A DNA stretch of 64,000 nt from Enoplolaimus lenunculus (lineage: Eukaryota; Nematoda; Enoplea; Enoplida; Thoracostomopsidae). Positions 34,977 through 47,648 of this stretch are shown here, in pieces. A program made the position numbers and the translations under genes. Positions within the stretch are counted from its first letter, which is position 1. Every line of letters begins with the position of its first letter. The notes below the pieces were generated by a model. It was not told the origin of the DNA and ran no database searches. It worked only from the letters and a program-made list of their open reading frames with translations. The DNA is taken from positions 50,971-114,970 of the forward strand of contig JASANG010002453.1 in NCBI GenBank assembly GCA_030248215.1, given 5' to 3'.

Positions 34977-37516
34977 TCAATTATTGGATTTGGCTTTTTT
35001 ATCTCGTTTCTTTAAATTGTCCATATTGGCTTTGAGCAAAGTCGAATAAGCCTACAAAAATAACAACTAAACGTTAAATACGGAACTACGTACGAATTTG
35101 AATATTGGGATGTATATAAATGACATCTGGATCTGCCATTTACAAAATGAGGAAGTAGCGTATGCCCATCGCGTTCACCTTAATAAGCCTACAAAATTAT
35201 ATCAGCAAAGCAATTCAGCAGACGACTCTGGGGACTTCGAAACTGGATCGCTAAAGTTTTACGCTTACAATTAGGCTTAGCTTTAGGCTTAAGTAGGCAC
35301 TCCCGAATAGCCCACATGTGCCGCATTCGCTTTCTGTTTGTTTGTCGGTTTTAGAACCTTGCAATTGAGCACTAGATGATCTTTTAAGGTCTTGTAATTT
35401 GAAGTTTCGACCAGTTATTGATCTAACATTTTTCAAAAAGCTGCGTCACATGCTGTCTTCCAAAAATTTGGAAAGTATGAACAAATTGCAAACACATTGC
35501 CGCATTTTGTTCTCATGGAACTTCTAACCACCAGGTAGGTCATGCAATGATTGAGCGTTTGGGTCTACCAACCGATAACTGCAAAGCCACAAAGAGGCAT
35601 CAAAATTTTTTCCAGGATTCTTTTTGTACTTACTGCAATTGCTAGGGGCGTTAAAAAGGTAGGGAGCACTATCGAGTATCGACAACCCTCATATGATACC
35701 TATACGCATGTGTTAACGCACAAACTGGACATTCGTTTGGTTAAAATTAATAGTTGGAACAAACTGGAGCAGGAATTACATCTCTCTGCAGGAACCGGAA
35801 CAGGAACATGAACAGGAATTGGAAATAATTTTCATCACCAAATTACATTGGACGTTTTTGGAAAACTTACCAAAAAGTTGCTTATGTGAATTTTCAGCTA
35901 TTTCGTCGTCTTTCAATTGCGGAACAAGAATTGAATTTACGCAGGAATTCCGGCATGAACGGGAATTCCGGTTGAACCCTGGTCTCTTCATTTGCTCGCT
36001 TCGTTTTCATTTCTCGTATTTACATTAAAAACTAACCTTGTTTTAATGGGGAAATTTCTGTTTTTTAGTTTACGAACAAGCCCAGACACACGAATACCTA
36101 TATTCTCAAATGTGCATAGCAGGCTGTGCAACCTTTGAACTGATAAACAGTGAGCTTTAAAATTAAACATCTTACCATTTGGAATTTGTTAACATCTTTT
36201 GGCGACACAACGGTACGAATATGCTTATTGCCCATCTTGGCTCGGAACAGGCACTTGAATTCCGCTGGGACAGATGGACCATCCGCATCACGTGGCACAG
36301 GTTTCGTTCGTCCATCGTCTATAAACAGTACAAAAACACTGGAAATATACAATGCCACCGCTGTCGAGGAGTACTTGTTTACTTTCAAGAGACAAATATT
36401 GCCTCGATTAATAAAGTATGCCGAGGCTTATGATTAGATTTAAGCCGGAAATTTTCGAGACTCATCAAATTAACACTAATGTGGGGGGGAAGAAAAAACA
36501 AGTACCCTGCCAGCCAAGGTGCCACGCGTATTTTAGTTGTTTACATAATGATCTAACAATGTATAATTTATACCAATAATGGTTTTGATAACACTGTCCA
36601 CATACTTTTACAAACCGTTTACCAAAAATGCCATTTCAACTCGAAATGCACCCATTTCAACTCGAAATGCACGGAAACAAAACAAAAATAACAAACAGCT
36701 TGACTGTGGCAGTGGTTGAACAGCAGAGCTGGCGCTTGCCCACATACCCACAAACTTAACCACAAAGACTGATGACCTAAGCCCAATTCATAGCATAGGT
36801 TAAGTGGCCCATGTATAGAACAGGGCCGGAACGTTTCCAGGCCGGCCTGTAACAGAGTACGCTTAATCTTAGAGTAATTTCTTGCTTAGGCTTAGGCTTA
36901 GGTATAGGCTCATTCTTACGCTTACGCTTAGACTAGGCTTAGGCATAGGCTTAACCTTAGGAATATGCTTATAGTACTGTTCCAGTCCTGTTCTATACAT
37001 TGGCCGGTTACGTCAAAATCAAAAATTTCAAAATATGGTGGAAATCCACAAAGTAAAATGCGTAAAGCATGAAAATAATAACTCCAACTGAGAGACTTAC
37101 ATCGCTTCATAGTGATCACAAGTGGACCCGTTGTCGCCGTTTTTGATTTACTGAACAGGCGACCAAGCTCTGCTAAGAACTGAAATATATCCACTATACA
37201 GATATACAAACAAATGTACAGTTTATACATTACATATCCAACAAAGTTAACATTACTGACAAGTTTTAATTAGTTACACTTACGATTCATGTAGTTTTTA
37301 AAATTTTAAACTCTACCAACCCACATAAACCAATTTTTCCTAATGAATTTTATATATACTATTGATCTTCCATGATCGCTAACAGTAACCATTGCTTGCC
37401 GGATATCATAATTGCATCCAGCATCAGAAATTTTTGGTATCCGGTTTAAGCCTTGTCTAGAATATACTCTAAATTTCTCAAATTGTTCTTACCACATCAT
37501 TTTCTAAATGAACCAT
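34977..37516 (-). CDS. SRP14: Signal recognition particle 14-kDa subunit, complete, 106 aa
   Basis: Cytosolic SRP Alu-domain protein that pairs with SRP9 on 7SL RNA to slow elongation. Exons: 37493-37516, 37101-37179, 36176-36318, 34977-35051, all in phase (321 nt with stop). It reads MVHLENDV, then FLAELGRLFSKSKTATTGPL and VITMKRYDGRTKPVP, matching vertebrate SRP14 (..TLKKYDGRTKPIP). The third exon gives FKCLFRAKMGNKHIRTVVSP and KDVNKFQM. The last gives AYSTLLKANMDNLKKRDKK and stops soon after, so it lacks the Ala-rich tail of primate SRP14. The first coding exon is only 8 codons, chosen for its donor and match to the conserved MV-LE-- start. A subfamily C MITE lies in intron 2. Confidence 0.93.
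36806..37005 (+). mobile_element. hAT-type MITE, subfamily C, in SRP14 intron 2
   Basis: Left end GGCCCATGTATAGAACAGGG, right end CCTGTTCTATACATTGGCC. The core has TTAGGC blocks. Flanks GGTTAAGT and GGTTACGT match at 7 of 8 positions. Confidence 0.85.
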
Positions 37517-37689
37517 CAGTAGGCCACTATCGACACAACGTTTAAACTCTTATTGATACGTAATTCGTATGTCATATATATATTTGAAACTCTGAAACAA
37601 AACACAAAAGTACGCAATACGTTTTGCTACATAAAATTCGATGTCTTCACCAAAATCATCTGAGCAAGGCCATGTTTACGAGTTTTCCC

Positions 37690-38300
37690 ACTTTTTATTA
37701 AAATCGCAATAAATTATTCGAAAAACAGCTATAAAACTTCGCGGAAATCACGAGAAATTGCTTTTTCTCACGCTCCCTTCATCGCGAAGGCTGACGATTA
37801 ACTGGGGAGAAATCCGTAGCAGATCCAGGAAACTTTAAAAGCAGACACCACTCGGAATACTAATGGAAGCATTCGCATCGAAGCGAGTCAGAAACCATAC
37901 GCCATTGCAAAACATCTAAATTCAAAATCTTGGTTCCCCCATTGGATCCGCCAGTGGCAAGAATAGGGGGATACATGCCTCCCTTAAACTTCAGGAAAGA
38001 CCAGCAAAACACATGTTTACAGGTTGCACTTTACTAAAGCTACGGCGGCTCCTTAGAGGTGGACGCAGGTCGAGTAGAGTTGTGTCTCCTTTAACCCCAA
38101 AAGTCCTACGGTGCTAAAACTATGCTATACGAACAGTTTCCTTAAGCAGGAATTCCAGTTGCATCCCTGCTACTATATATTTCTATAATCTTAAAGTGAT
38201 TGCAATATATCTATTTGAGTTTTGTTTCTCTTTGAACCAACATTTAATGCAGATGTGGCGTTTAGTTCGGAAACTAATTGCTGTGCCAGAACCTAGAGCA
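37690..38300 (+). repeat. Long dispersed repeat, inverted relative at 54640-55655
   Basis: About 600 bp align with the reverse complement of 54640-55655. Shared words include TCGCGAAGGCTGACGATT, ACTGGGGAGAAATCCGT, CGAAGCGAGTCAGAA, ATTGGATCCGCCAGTGG, GAGTAGAGTTGTGTC and CAATATATCTATTTGAGTTT. The other copy has roughly 350 bp more in the middle (about 55070-55420). No ends or coding domain were defined. It lies between the SRP14 start and the KIF-binding protein 3' end. Confidence 0.75.
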
Positions 38301-38984
38301 AAATATTACCAAAGTCGGAGCTCGATTTTCTGAAGAAGCTGGGGCTGACCTCCGATTGTACCCTGCTATTCATAAACCTAAACTTGCTCCGAACAATCCA
38401 GAACAGACATCAAAATTATACAACACGTTAACTTTACTGCAGTTAAAACAATAGAAGCAACCCGTATGTACACAAACGGTGTCAGGCAATAAAACAGTTT
38501 CCATAAAAGAAATAGCAGGATTAGTCTCAGCTCAGCAAACAGTTAAAATATTCCTTTCATTTGAAGTCTTTTAAGCGATACAAGTGAAATTATAGCATTC
38601 TTCACAAGTTAATTCTTTACATTTCACAATGTCAATCAGCGTACCTATTAAGTATACTGCCAAGGTTAACAGAAAGGCCTGCCGATAAGCCTAAGCGACA
38701 GCCTAAACATGACTATGAATCTTAGTCTTTTACTAGGCATAACCTACAATAAAAATGGTCATCAATAAACCTACAATTATTGAAAAATAACTTTCGCAGG
38801 ATACCTTCTGTGTAACGCAGAGGCCAGTGCAGTAAAATTGTCCATAAAAGCCTGTCCATAGTTTTTATTCAAAGGCTATTCGTTTGAATAAATTCACCTT
38901 AGCGTGAAAATCATATCCCGTTTGCGTTTTGAACGCATTAACCACGTAATACTTTCTAAAGTTCAACAGGTTAGTGTTGATAAC

Positions 38985-41900
38985 CTAGGGACTATTTAAA
39001 CGCAAAGATCGCAATCTGTCTATTTTCATCGGCAAAAGAGAAACCATTTCGCTCGACAGATCATATTCGCTTTTGACAAGCGGAACCTGTAACAAAAATG
39101 TATATCGATAAAGTTTACTTAGCGAGAGTACCTTAATATTCACTGAGACCGAAGGTTTCCTGTTCTATATAAACAATTAGTGCGGGGTGTGACCGGATAT
39201 CCGTTTTCGCTTCATGTAAAAATCAGAGCCCGTTTCCAATATAACAATACCGGAATGATAATCGTGCCACAACTTTGCTTTCCAAAACAACTCAAATCGC
39301 TAGTGCAACAAAATATTAAAATGTACCCAAGTAAAATTAATGGCGTGCTGTTTCTCCACACAAATGTGACATAACAGACTAAGGATTTTGACTAATCTTT
39401 GTTAATAAATTGATTTGGGCTTAGTCTTAAGACTACTATAATATCCTTACACTCGCGATTAGACTTAGGGATATCTCTACGATAAACTGTTACTCTCTTA
39501 AAAGTAATATCGTGCCAAAAATTGTTATAATCTGACCAAACATCATTGCCCACGACTTACCACATCTGGATCGCGATCAGTACAATATTTCACAATCCAT
39601 TTATACTCGGCTAAACTGCGTTCGACATATCCAATTTTCTCCAGTATGTCCGAAGTATGCCACTGATTCCACAACCGCGCATTATAAAAATGCGCTAATA
39701 TAACCGGCCGGGCGTTGTCTTCATCGAATCGCGAAGGCATTTTGTCTTTCTTGTCTAAAATAAAAGTCGCTATGTGTTAACTACAGGGGACTGCATACTA
39801 AGTACAAACCTAAATCTTAGTCAAAACCTAAGCCTAACCATAAGCAAAATCTTAAACGTAAGTCCAGTCTCTAAGTTCCGCATCGACCCAGAACACCGGT
39901 TGGCAGGCCAATTTTATTGACAAGGGAAATAAACAGTAGTATTAAATAATAGTCTGCATATTTTTTGTGAGTAAGTTTAGGTAAGAAAGCACCACGCTGC
40001 TTCTATAAACCAGCAGTTAAAAATCACAAAGTACAATATTCTAAAAAAAACTGTTGCACTATTTGACAAGCTAGGATGCTACCGCATAACCAACAACTAG
40101 ACCATCAAGTAACTCTAAAAATCTTACTTAGTGTACTTATCTAAATTTCCATACCTTTAAAAGTCGCTAAAAATTGATTAAAATATCCGACGCCTTGTGT
40201 CACTATCATATTAATTTTAGCGACCTGTTGTACGTTCGGAGTAATGACGCTGCCGTCATCACGTTTTAGGGCGTCTAGCTTCAGATCTAACAGCTCATTA
40301 GACGCTTCGCCCAATTGGAACAAAAGTTGTCTGAAAGAGAAAATTTCGTGTCTATTTCACAATAACCAGCTTTACGTTCTCTACATCAACCTGCACGTTA
40401 AATTCTGACAAGGTGGGAGTGAAACGTGGTTTTTCTACTATACAAGAAATGTTGCCAATTGAATTTTCTTGGAACACAAATTAGATTTTGGACAGAGAAC
40501 CTACCTCAATTGTGAATCGGACAGAATCTTACACCTTACAGTTGGCAACAAACAACCCGTACGTTTAGATACTACTAACCTTAGCATTAAGATTCAATAT
40601 GCATACAAACTTGCAAGCAAAAAGAAATAGGCTAAAACAACACTAACCTGCAAATTTGAACGTAATATGTAGGGTTGAGCTCTTTGACTACATCGGCAAG
40701 CATTGTAATGCGCCGTTTTTGCATTTTACACTTTCTATCATTCTGCGGTTCGTAAAATGCCAAACATCTGTAAAGTTGACTAGAATCTGCAACAAGTGAA
40801 ACAAAAATTTCACAAAATCATGTCAATACCCTGCTAAATATTTCCACAATGTCCAAAACCATTAAAGGCTTATAATTAATGAACGAAGATAATATTATGT
40901 ACATTATCTTTATTTTTCAGACAGAAAAGCATTACAACGCATGCTATCTACCGGTAGCTTCTGTTGGCTATTACGACCGCCCAACCCAAGCACAAATTAA
41001 TGACCTGAACCCACATGCCGGTTTTGCAGCAAAAATAACCCGTCGCCCTCTAGTGGTGTGCGCACTCAAGTTTTAGGAGGTAGCTGCCGATACAAAACTT
41101 ATGCAACTTCCACAATATAAGAAGCATAGACTTATTAAGCGAGGGACAGTCCTGTCAAGGAACACTGAATTGATGCAGTTTGAAATAGAAATTTGGCGTT
41201 GTGGAAGTTCCGTTATACATGCAGCCGGAATTTAATTTTTTGTCCAACGAACCCTGAATGATTTCAACGAAATCTGTACAGTGATCTTCGAGTGTATAGT
41301 AGTTTCTTGCTGTTTGTAAATTTTTTTGTCCTTTCAAAAATAATTTGCGTGCTTCTTCAAACGTAGTAACATAATCTGTAATAAAATAACTAATAAAAGT
41401 CCACGCAATCCACTAAAACCCAACCTGTAGTTAACAAATTCTACCATAGCTCGTTTCTTGGAAAAACACTTAAACCCTTCAAATAAACCATTTCATAAAC
41501 AATATTGCAGTTATAACAGTAGACTTAGCTATAATCCACACTCTTATTCATACACAATGACATTCAGTTGAACTAAGACTTACCAGCTGTTATAATTTCA
41601 TTTTCAGACTTAGGTGTTTGCAGTAAATGTGAAAATCTGAGCTCAAGGTTGTCTAAATCGCTTTTTTCATTCGTATCACTTGTCATTCCAACAGCATCCA
41701 TCGTGAGTTTCTCTCTAAAGTTCGAGCAAATCCGACACAAGACGTATATTAATTGCTTGATTTCGTCAGTAACAATAACGTAAAATGTTTTAATTAGTCT
41801 TAGTACGCAAACTGTTGACCCAGGTAAAATGATAATTACCAAGAGCATTGTTACTTCAAACTTAAATTTAAAGGTTGTAATCAAAGCACATCAGAGTGCC

Positions 41901-44680
41901 TGAAATAATATGCGCCTTCTAACGTTTCTAAATACTCAAAATATATTTTATTGTTTGTATTTATAGACATGCAAATGACGGGTGGGAATCAAACAGGTAA
42001 AGGTTTTTAGAATGCCTTCTTTGATTTGATTCGGTAGGACAGTTTTTGAGTTTTCCGTTATTCGGTTCAGTAACACTTCCTGCTCTGTTTGTGCCCTTGA
42101 ATCAACATTTTGCGTACATCCCTGCTATAAACTTATTATCAGTTTGCTCATATACCTTGACAACTCCAGCAATGAAACGCAGTACTTTGCCCAGCAACGT
42201 GCTATATCTGCCAGAGCACGTTGTAACCGTGCCCGAGGTCCAATAATTTCTTTATCCATTTCAGACGGACTAACTTCCGCTTCAGCAAGATTTATTTCTG
42301 AGTTATCTTGATCAGCCAGCGGAGTTGCATGCACTGAATTAGTGTCATTTTCACTGTTTTGAGGTTTTTCGGCATTTAATTTTGTAACATACTGACTTAA
42401 TACCTGAAAAACCATTTCAATGTTTATAGTCCAGGGGGATACCAGAAAAGATGACACACTCTGGTACAGGTCAAAATTACTTCAGCCCTAAAATTTATAG
42501 GAAATATATATTTTCCGTACCACTTTCGTACCTGAACACAAAAGACGACAAAATCTAGAAGTTTCAAACTTGGTTTCAATCCTACGCCTATTTTTAGTCG
42601 TGACGGTTGAAGGTAATTCCGCCAATCGAAAAAGCATTTGATTAAAGTAACGCACAGAAAACCACGCGAAATTTTTGCAAAGCCCTGAGAACAGCTAACT
42701 TCCGACCTAAAAACCATTTTCCTAATTACCACTTACTTCATCAGCAGCAATCAAACAATGTCGAGCTTGTGGAAAATTTTCTTTTGCTTCAGATCCGACG
42801 AAATATTGCGACAGCGTTGCGCAGTTAATTGCCCAGTCAACTGGGTCATACGCGTCAGCTTCAAGCTGCCGCATCAAAGTAATTTGGCAATATTTCGCCG
42901 ATTCTGTATCGTTTCCTGCAGATAATAAACAACACTTTCATACCCTCAAAAAGAATAGCTCAAAAATTTGTCAATGAGCGAAGTAGCCAAAATTATATAC
43001 CTATCGCACAATCACCTACAATTTATAATATTCGAGAAAACAAATATTAAAAACAAAAAACTTGCACAGATTATAATATACACGCGCTATCCAAAGAGAC
43101 ATCATAAGTAACTGGGTGTCCAAAAATAGCTGGGTTAGATAACGATTTGCCGTAATAACATCATGATAAATACTATACGTGCTACGTATATAATTAAGCT
43201 AATTTCCAAAACCTAGTTAAGAGATACATACCCAGACCCAAAACTTCCGCGGTCCCTACTGTTGCATACCTAATGCCCGATGCACCTGAGCAAGATAATA
43301 CAGCGTGTACGAGTGCAACTTTTCAAATTCGGCAGTCAAACTTTGACGGACTTCGTCATTGACAGCTTTCAGTCCAACTGCTCTCGTGAATAACGCTAGA
43401 TTATCAGGGATCAAAATTTCTGAATTTACTTTGACTTCATCGCTTGCAGTTGTAACGTTTTCGGAGCTGCTTTCAGCTAAATTTACAGAGTGGTTATGAG
43501 ATGAGCGACAACCACGATGCAGGTTTTCAGAACAATCTTCACTTGAATGTCGAAACTGGTGAAAAATTGCTTCAGCTTTTTCAAGCGAATCCTTCGCCTT
43601 TTGTGACTCGCCGCGATCAGCGTAAATAATACCTAAAACGAAATAAAATCGGCGCCAATTTCAAATCCAGCCAATTATAATTAGATAACAAAAAGTTTAA
43701 AACATCCAAACTAAATTTAAATATACTAATGCAAAGAAACGCAATACCGTGCAATTCACTCCAGTGCACTATACTACGTGAACTTGTATCAGAATTTAAG
43801 AACATGTAACACCAGTCGTAATGTCACTACACGAACTGAGAGAAGCTCGAACCCACTTACTGACTATATACTCAAATGCAATAAAGGGAATATGCTAATT
43901 GGCGAGTGTTATATATAACAAAACCAGTAGTTACAAACCCATCTAAAGCAAACGGAGCACAAACGCTTATAAAAATGATAATTACCAACTCAACTGCCAT
44001 AGCTGGCTCAGATAACGTGCTAATTAGTAGCTAGGTATTTATTTATCTATTTTAGAGGGTTTTTAAAAATGTTTTTTAGATTTCTCACACATAAAAACCC
44101 TTTAGCATTGAAACAAACGGCATGAAAAGTCCTCATTTCGTCTCAACCAATTATGCAAGTTAGCCTGTAGCTAGTAAACGGCCTTGAATTTTAAAACCTC
44201 AATGCGAGGTTTAAACACTAGGGTAATAAGATTCTAATCGGTTAGATGACATTCAAATACGCAATAAACTTGAAACGTATGTAGTATTAACTTGCTGCTT
44301 AGCTCACCTAGTAAATTTAGTGCTTCTATATAAATAGATACCGCATCAGGATGCATCTTGTACAACTCAATCAATCCAAGCGCAGTCTCCAAATGCTTTT
44401 CAGCAGAAGACCTCTCTTCTGTATCGTTGCAATTTGCACCTAGCCTCACATACAGCACAGCGCGTAAAACAGTTAGCAGCATAGCATTATTAGTTTGCTC
44501 AGAGTTTTCAATCGCTGACCGCACTTCATCGCATGATTTCTTTTCAAGCTCACTCAACAGAGATTCAAACAATGAGCGCGCTGCATATTTTGACCTAAAA
44601 GGTTCACTTTCAGGATCAACAACCGCAGAAAACTGCAATGCTTTTTTAAATTGATCAAACTGTTCAGCAGTTATAAGCAT
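38985..44680 (-). CDS. KIFBP: KIF-binding protein (KIFBP/KIAA1279), complete, 675 aa
   Basis: Cytoplasmic TPR-like alpha-helical protein that binds kinesin motor domains and blocks microtubule binding; needed in axons. Exons: 44308-44680, 43270-43632, 42737-42915, 42156-42403, 41584-41714, 41253-41375, 40648-40786, 40155-40330, 39561-39754, 38985-39086. Phases agree and give 675 residues, a little over the vertebrate 621. Conserved landmarks: EPFRSKYAARSLFESLL, NDTEERSSAEKHLETAL, YTLYYLAQVHRALG, DIARCWAKYCVSLL, FEEARKLFLKGQKNLQTAR, CKMQKRRITML, NPTYYVQICRQLLFQLGEA, RPVILAHFYNARLW, SLAEYKWIVKYC, and the end SEMVSLLPMKIDRLRSL. The extra length is mainly the acidic/polar insert in exon 2. The donor of exon 6 (GTTCGT) is weak but is the only one that keeps phase. 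AATAAA on the minus strand at 38869-38864 is a likely polyadenylation signal. Confidence 0.95.
41123..41195 (+). repeat. Short dispersed repeat, relative at 47731-47812
   Basis: AGCATAGACTTATTAAGCGA then GGGACAGTCCTGTC and GCAGTTTGAAATA recur, with changes, at 47731-47812 near the end of the membrane-protein gene. This copy lies in KIFBP intron 6, the other in a 3' UTR. Class unknown. Confidence 0.5.
44062..44225 (-). repeat. Dispersed repeat in KIFBP intron 1, relative of 655-860
   Basis: The reverse complement reads AACCTCGCATTGAGGTTTTA, TAGCTACAGGCTAA and CTAAAGGGTTTTTATG, following the same order as 660-860 in the laminin intron. No ends could be defined. Confidence 0.55.
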
Positions 44681-45500
44681 GCTTGCATTGTTAGACTGTA
44701 TACCACGTTTTAAAGTCTATACATTAAATATATATACATAATAATCGAAACTAGAAAGCAACAGCACTGTTCCTAAAACGCTATGGCTGTATACCGCAAA
44801 AGATTCAAAACACAAAACTTAGAAATAAGCAAGCTCAAAACGGCTTGAGTTATTATGAGTTACTTATATCTTCAATTCCAAACTTGTTATTTCGAAAGCA
44901 CATTGGTTAAGGCATAACATAAATTCCAACACTACACTAGCTATGCATTTACTTCACAAAAAGTCAGTAATACCTGTTTGACACTAAAACATGTGAAGGG
45001 GTTGTTACTGCAATTATACTTACATAGTACCTATGTAGAAGAAATAAAGGAGTTAGATTTCTGGTTCAAATCATTGTTAAAGCATATGTTTATGGAGTAA
45101 CGATCAAACAAGTTAATTGAGTATCTTGGTCCACTTCCACAAATGCATATAACATCTAGAACCAGCGAAATACAGGTTTTCAAACTGACCAACGCATAAT
45201 TGCAGATCTCAAAGTATGCACACAAGTAAGTCAAACCAAATGCGAAAATTTCGCTGAACTTCTTTATTTTTTTATTCACTAGTTATAAATTATTACATCT
45301 ATCACTAAATGGTGATAGGTTATACATGTATTTGAGAGTACGTGCCGAGAGCTTATCAATTATAAAACTACTATAATCAGTTAGCTAGTATACTGAACTA
45401 CGGATTTAGGCCTCGTACCTTGGCCCGTATCATTAAATATTGCGGTACCAGTTTTGAGTTCAACAACTTCAATAGTGAGTTTAAAACATTACTGACGGTT
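44681..45500. other. KIFBP upstream region
   Basis: AT-rich sequence upstream of the KIFBP start codon. I see no clear gene, repeat boundary or core promoter motif in it. Confidence 0.4.
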
Positions 45501-46080
45501 GTAAGCATGTGAGACATGCTTGTCCTGGAGCATATGCAATAAAAGCAATGCACATTGTGTTGTACTGTCGACATATATAGTCGACGAAAAACGCAGTCGG
45601 AGAGGCGGGCTACGTGGCGCAGTGGTAGAGTGCTCGCTTTAGGATCCATAGGCTAAGAGTTCGATCCCCGCTCCAGCCCCCTTTTCCAGCTGCTTAGTTG
45701 AAAGGTCTGATGTCCCGGTTCCTACCTAGACTGACATGGGGGCCACGCCGTGAGCGCAATGGCAAACTGCCGCGCTATGAACACGGTATCCAGTCGAAAA
45801 TAGGATGGACGGTCAAGGGACGACCTTGTTGAAAATAAGGGCATGTAAGCATGTGAGACATGCTTGTCCTGGTGCATATGCAATAAAAGCAATGCACATT
45901 GTGTTGTACTGTCGACATATATAGTCGACGAAAAACGCAGTCGGAGAGGCGGGCTACGTGGCGCAGTGGTAGAGTGCTCGCTTTAGGATCCATAGGCTAA
46001 GAGTTCGATCCCGGCTCCAGCCCCCCTTTCCAGCTGCTTAGTTGAAAGGTCTGATGTCCCGGTTCCTACCTAGACTGACA
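45501..46080 (+). repeat. Duplicated tRNA-related repeat unit (344-bp period)
   Basis: 45501-45735 and 45845-46080 are nearly identical, 344 bp apart. Each holds a tRNA-like stretch (GGGCTACGTGGCGCAGTGG to CCAGCCC; 45608-45680 and 45952-46023) with an A-box-like TGGCGCAGTGG and a B-box-like GAGTTCGATCC. Acceptor ends pair (GGGCT/AGCCC) but the T and anticodon stems do not fold properly, so these look like decayed tRNA genes or SINE heads rather than working tRNAs. A further 12-bp hairpin, GTCGACATATATAGTCGAC, precedes each. Confidence 0.7.
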
Positions 46081-46221
46081 ACGGTAGTTGCTATATATTG
46101 GAGAATATGGGCGCTGATCAGTGCTATGTGTTATACGCAATATAGCAGTGAGTTAAATGTAATGGTGATCAACTATTGTCAGAACTGCACGGTCGGGATG
46201 ACCCCTTTCTCCGAAAGATAT

Positions 46222-46293
46222 GGCCACGCCGGGAATCGAACATCGGACCTCTCGCTCGCGAGTCAAGCGCGCTACCCATTACACCACGCGGCC
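46222..46293 (-). other. tRNA-like 72-mer, probably pseudogene or SINE head
   Basis: On the minus strand exactly 72 nt lay out as a tRNA. The 7-bp acceptor GGCCGCG/CGTGGCC pairs fully (one G-U), the D stem GTGT/GCGC pairs, and T8, A14, GG in the D loop, A21 and T33 are present. The anticodon would be CGC (Ala), with loop CTCGCGA. The T loop TTCGATT is normal but its stem (CGATG/CCCGG) pairs at only 2 of 5 positions, and no T-run terminator follows. C3-G70 is not the G3-U70 of tRNA-Ala. It resembles tRNA-Arg at the 5' end. Confidence 0.5.
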
Positions 46294-46872
46294 GATATCC
46301 TAATTTCCTCTGGTGGTATATGTGCACGAGTATGTATATGTCTTAACATTACACACTCTGCACATACACAAGCCGCGTATACCCACAACTATAAATTACA
46401 CCCTGATGAGTTGTTATGTATGATAAAATGAAAGAATAATTTTCTTGAAAGAACATCCAAAGTATAGTACAAGGTGAAAAATAGTATTTATAAGTCGAAC
46501 GATTTACCTTTTCGATTTTGTTAGTCTATAGCTGTCTCAATGTGTGACTGAAAAATTCTATACCCACACCCACAAGACGCTTGCGTCACTTATCCCGCTC
46601 CAGCGCCATGATGAAGAAAAAGTGCAGCCAACCAATTATTACAATCACGTGCGAACCAAAACGCAAATAAGGAATGCATATATCATATCTTAGACCACAT
46701 TACAGATAGACATCCTGATGGGGCGTAAGGATGTAAACGGGTAAATACCTACTTACATACACTCATTCAAAACAATATAAGCGGCTTGATTATTTTCAAT
46801 TTAAGTGTATTCTTCCTAACGTATGTTACCCAGGAAGGCAGTCAACGGCAAAGCTATATATACTAACTAACA

Positions 46873-47648
46873 ATGTTGCTAACCCATTTGATTTTGGCTA
46901 ATACTAGACCATCATCTTCTAATTTTGATCCCAAAAGTGATTCGCTGAAATATGGCGCTAAGCATCCTCGTGCTGAGCCTCGTCCACCTAAACAATTGCC
47001 GCGTGCGACGCGCTACGGTCTCACGTTAAGGCAGCGTCATAAAGCTTCAAGGATATGGAGTGTACTATTTCAAGTTGGTTTTGTCGTTGGTGTTATCGGT
47101 GTGGCAAAGCTGATAACTGTGTACAGAATTAGAAAAGAATTTGGGCCGGTAACTATTGCTTTTTTATTCCCGACGTTCTTGCTCATCCTAGTTCCAATGC
47201 TTGGATTTTTGTTTATCATTTTTAAGTTTATGATTTTTAATTTGATTAAGTTTCCTATAATATTTTAAATATTGTTGGATTCTTCAATATGATAACGTAC
47301 GTACTTGTTCAAAATCTCCAGCATTATTTTTTTGAAACGTTACACTTTTTATTATAATCTCCGAAATTGCTATTTCAGGATCATCCAACGTCCAACTTTG
47401 ATTATTTATTGCGAAAGCGTCGTGGTGAACTTAAACAAGAGTGGGTAGATTTGGAAGAAGAGGCACGGAAACACTCTAGAGCAGCTGTAATTAGAAATTT
47501 TTATCACGACTTTAAAGCTGATATGAGTAACTGGAAGCCGCCGTATGTTATATTTGAAGAATTACTAAAACAGCGTGCAGAAAGTTCCAGTCCTAAACCG
47601 GAAGGCAAAACTGACGCCGACGAAGTGAAAGGTGAGCAGAACAGGTGA
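46873..47648 (+). CDS. Single-pass membrane protein of unknown family, 181 aa
   Basis: Two exons, 46873-47148 and 47379-47648 (stop TGA), joined at phase 0. The first holds a basic, Pro/Arg-rich stretch (AKHPRAEPRPPKQLPRATR) and one hydrophobic segment (about residues 62-84, SVLFQVGFVVGVIGVAKLI) followed by VYRIRKEFG. The second is polar and charged with a helical pattern (YLLRKRRGELKQEWVDLEEE, then FYHDFKADMSNWKPPYVIFE) and a hydrophilic tail. The positive side before the helix and small size recall mitochondrial or ER assembly factors, but I recognise no family. The start is uncertain: CTAATACTAG at about 46900 could be a splice acceptor, which would move the true start upstream. AATAAA at 48125 fits its 3' end. 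Confidence 0.7.

Noticed and set aside
40879-41076. 65-codon plus-strand frame after an acceptor-like site inside KIFBP intron 6
   Set aside because: It is antisense in an intron, has no partner exon or family match, and may be part of a repeat.
46222-46293. A working tRNA-Ala(CGC) gene
   Set aside because: The T stem pairs at only 2 of 5, the G3-U70 identity pair is missing and there is no T-run terminator.
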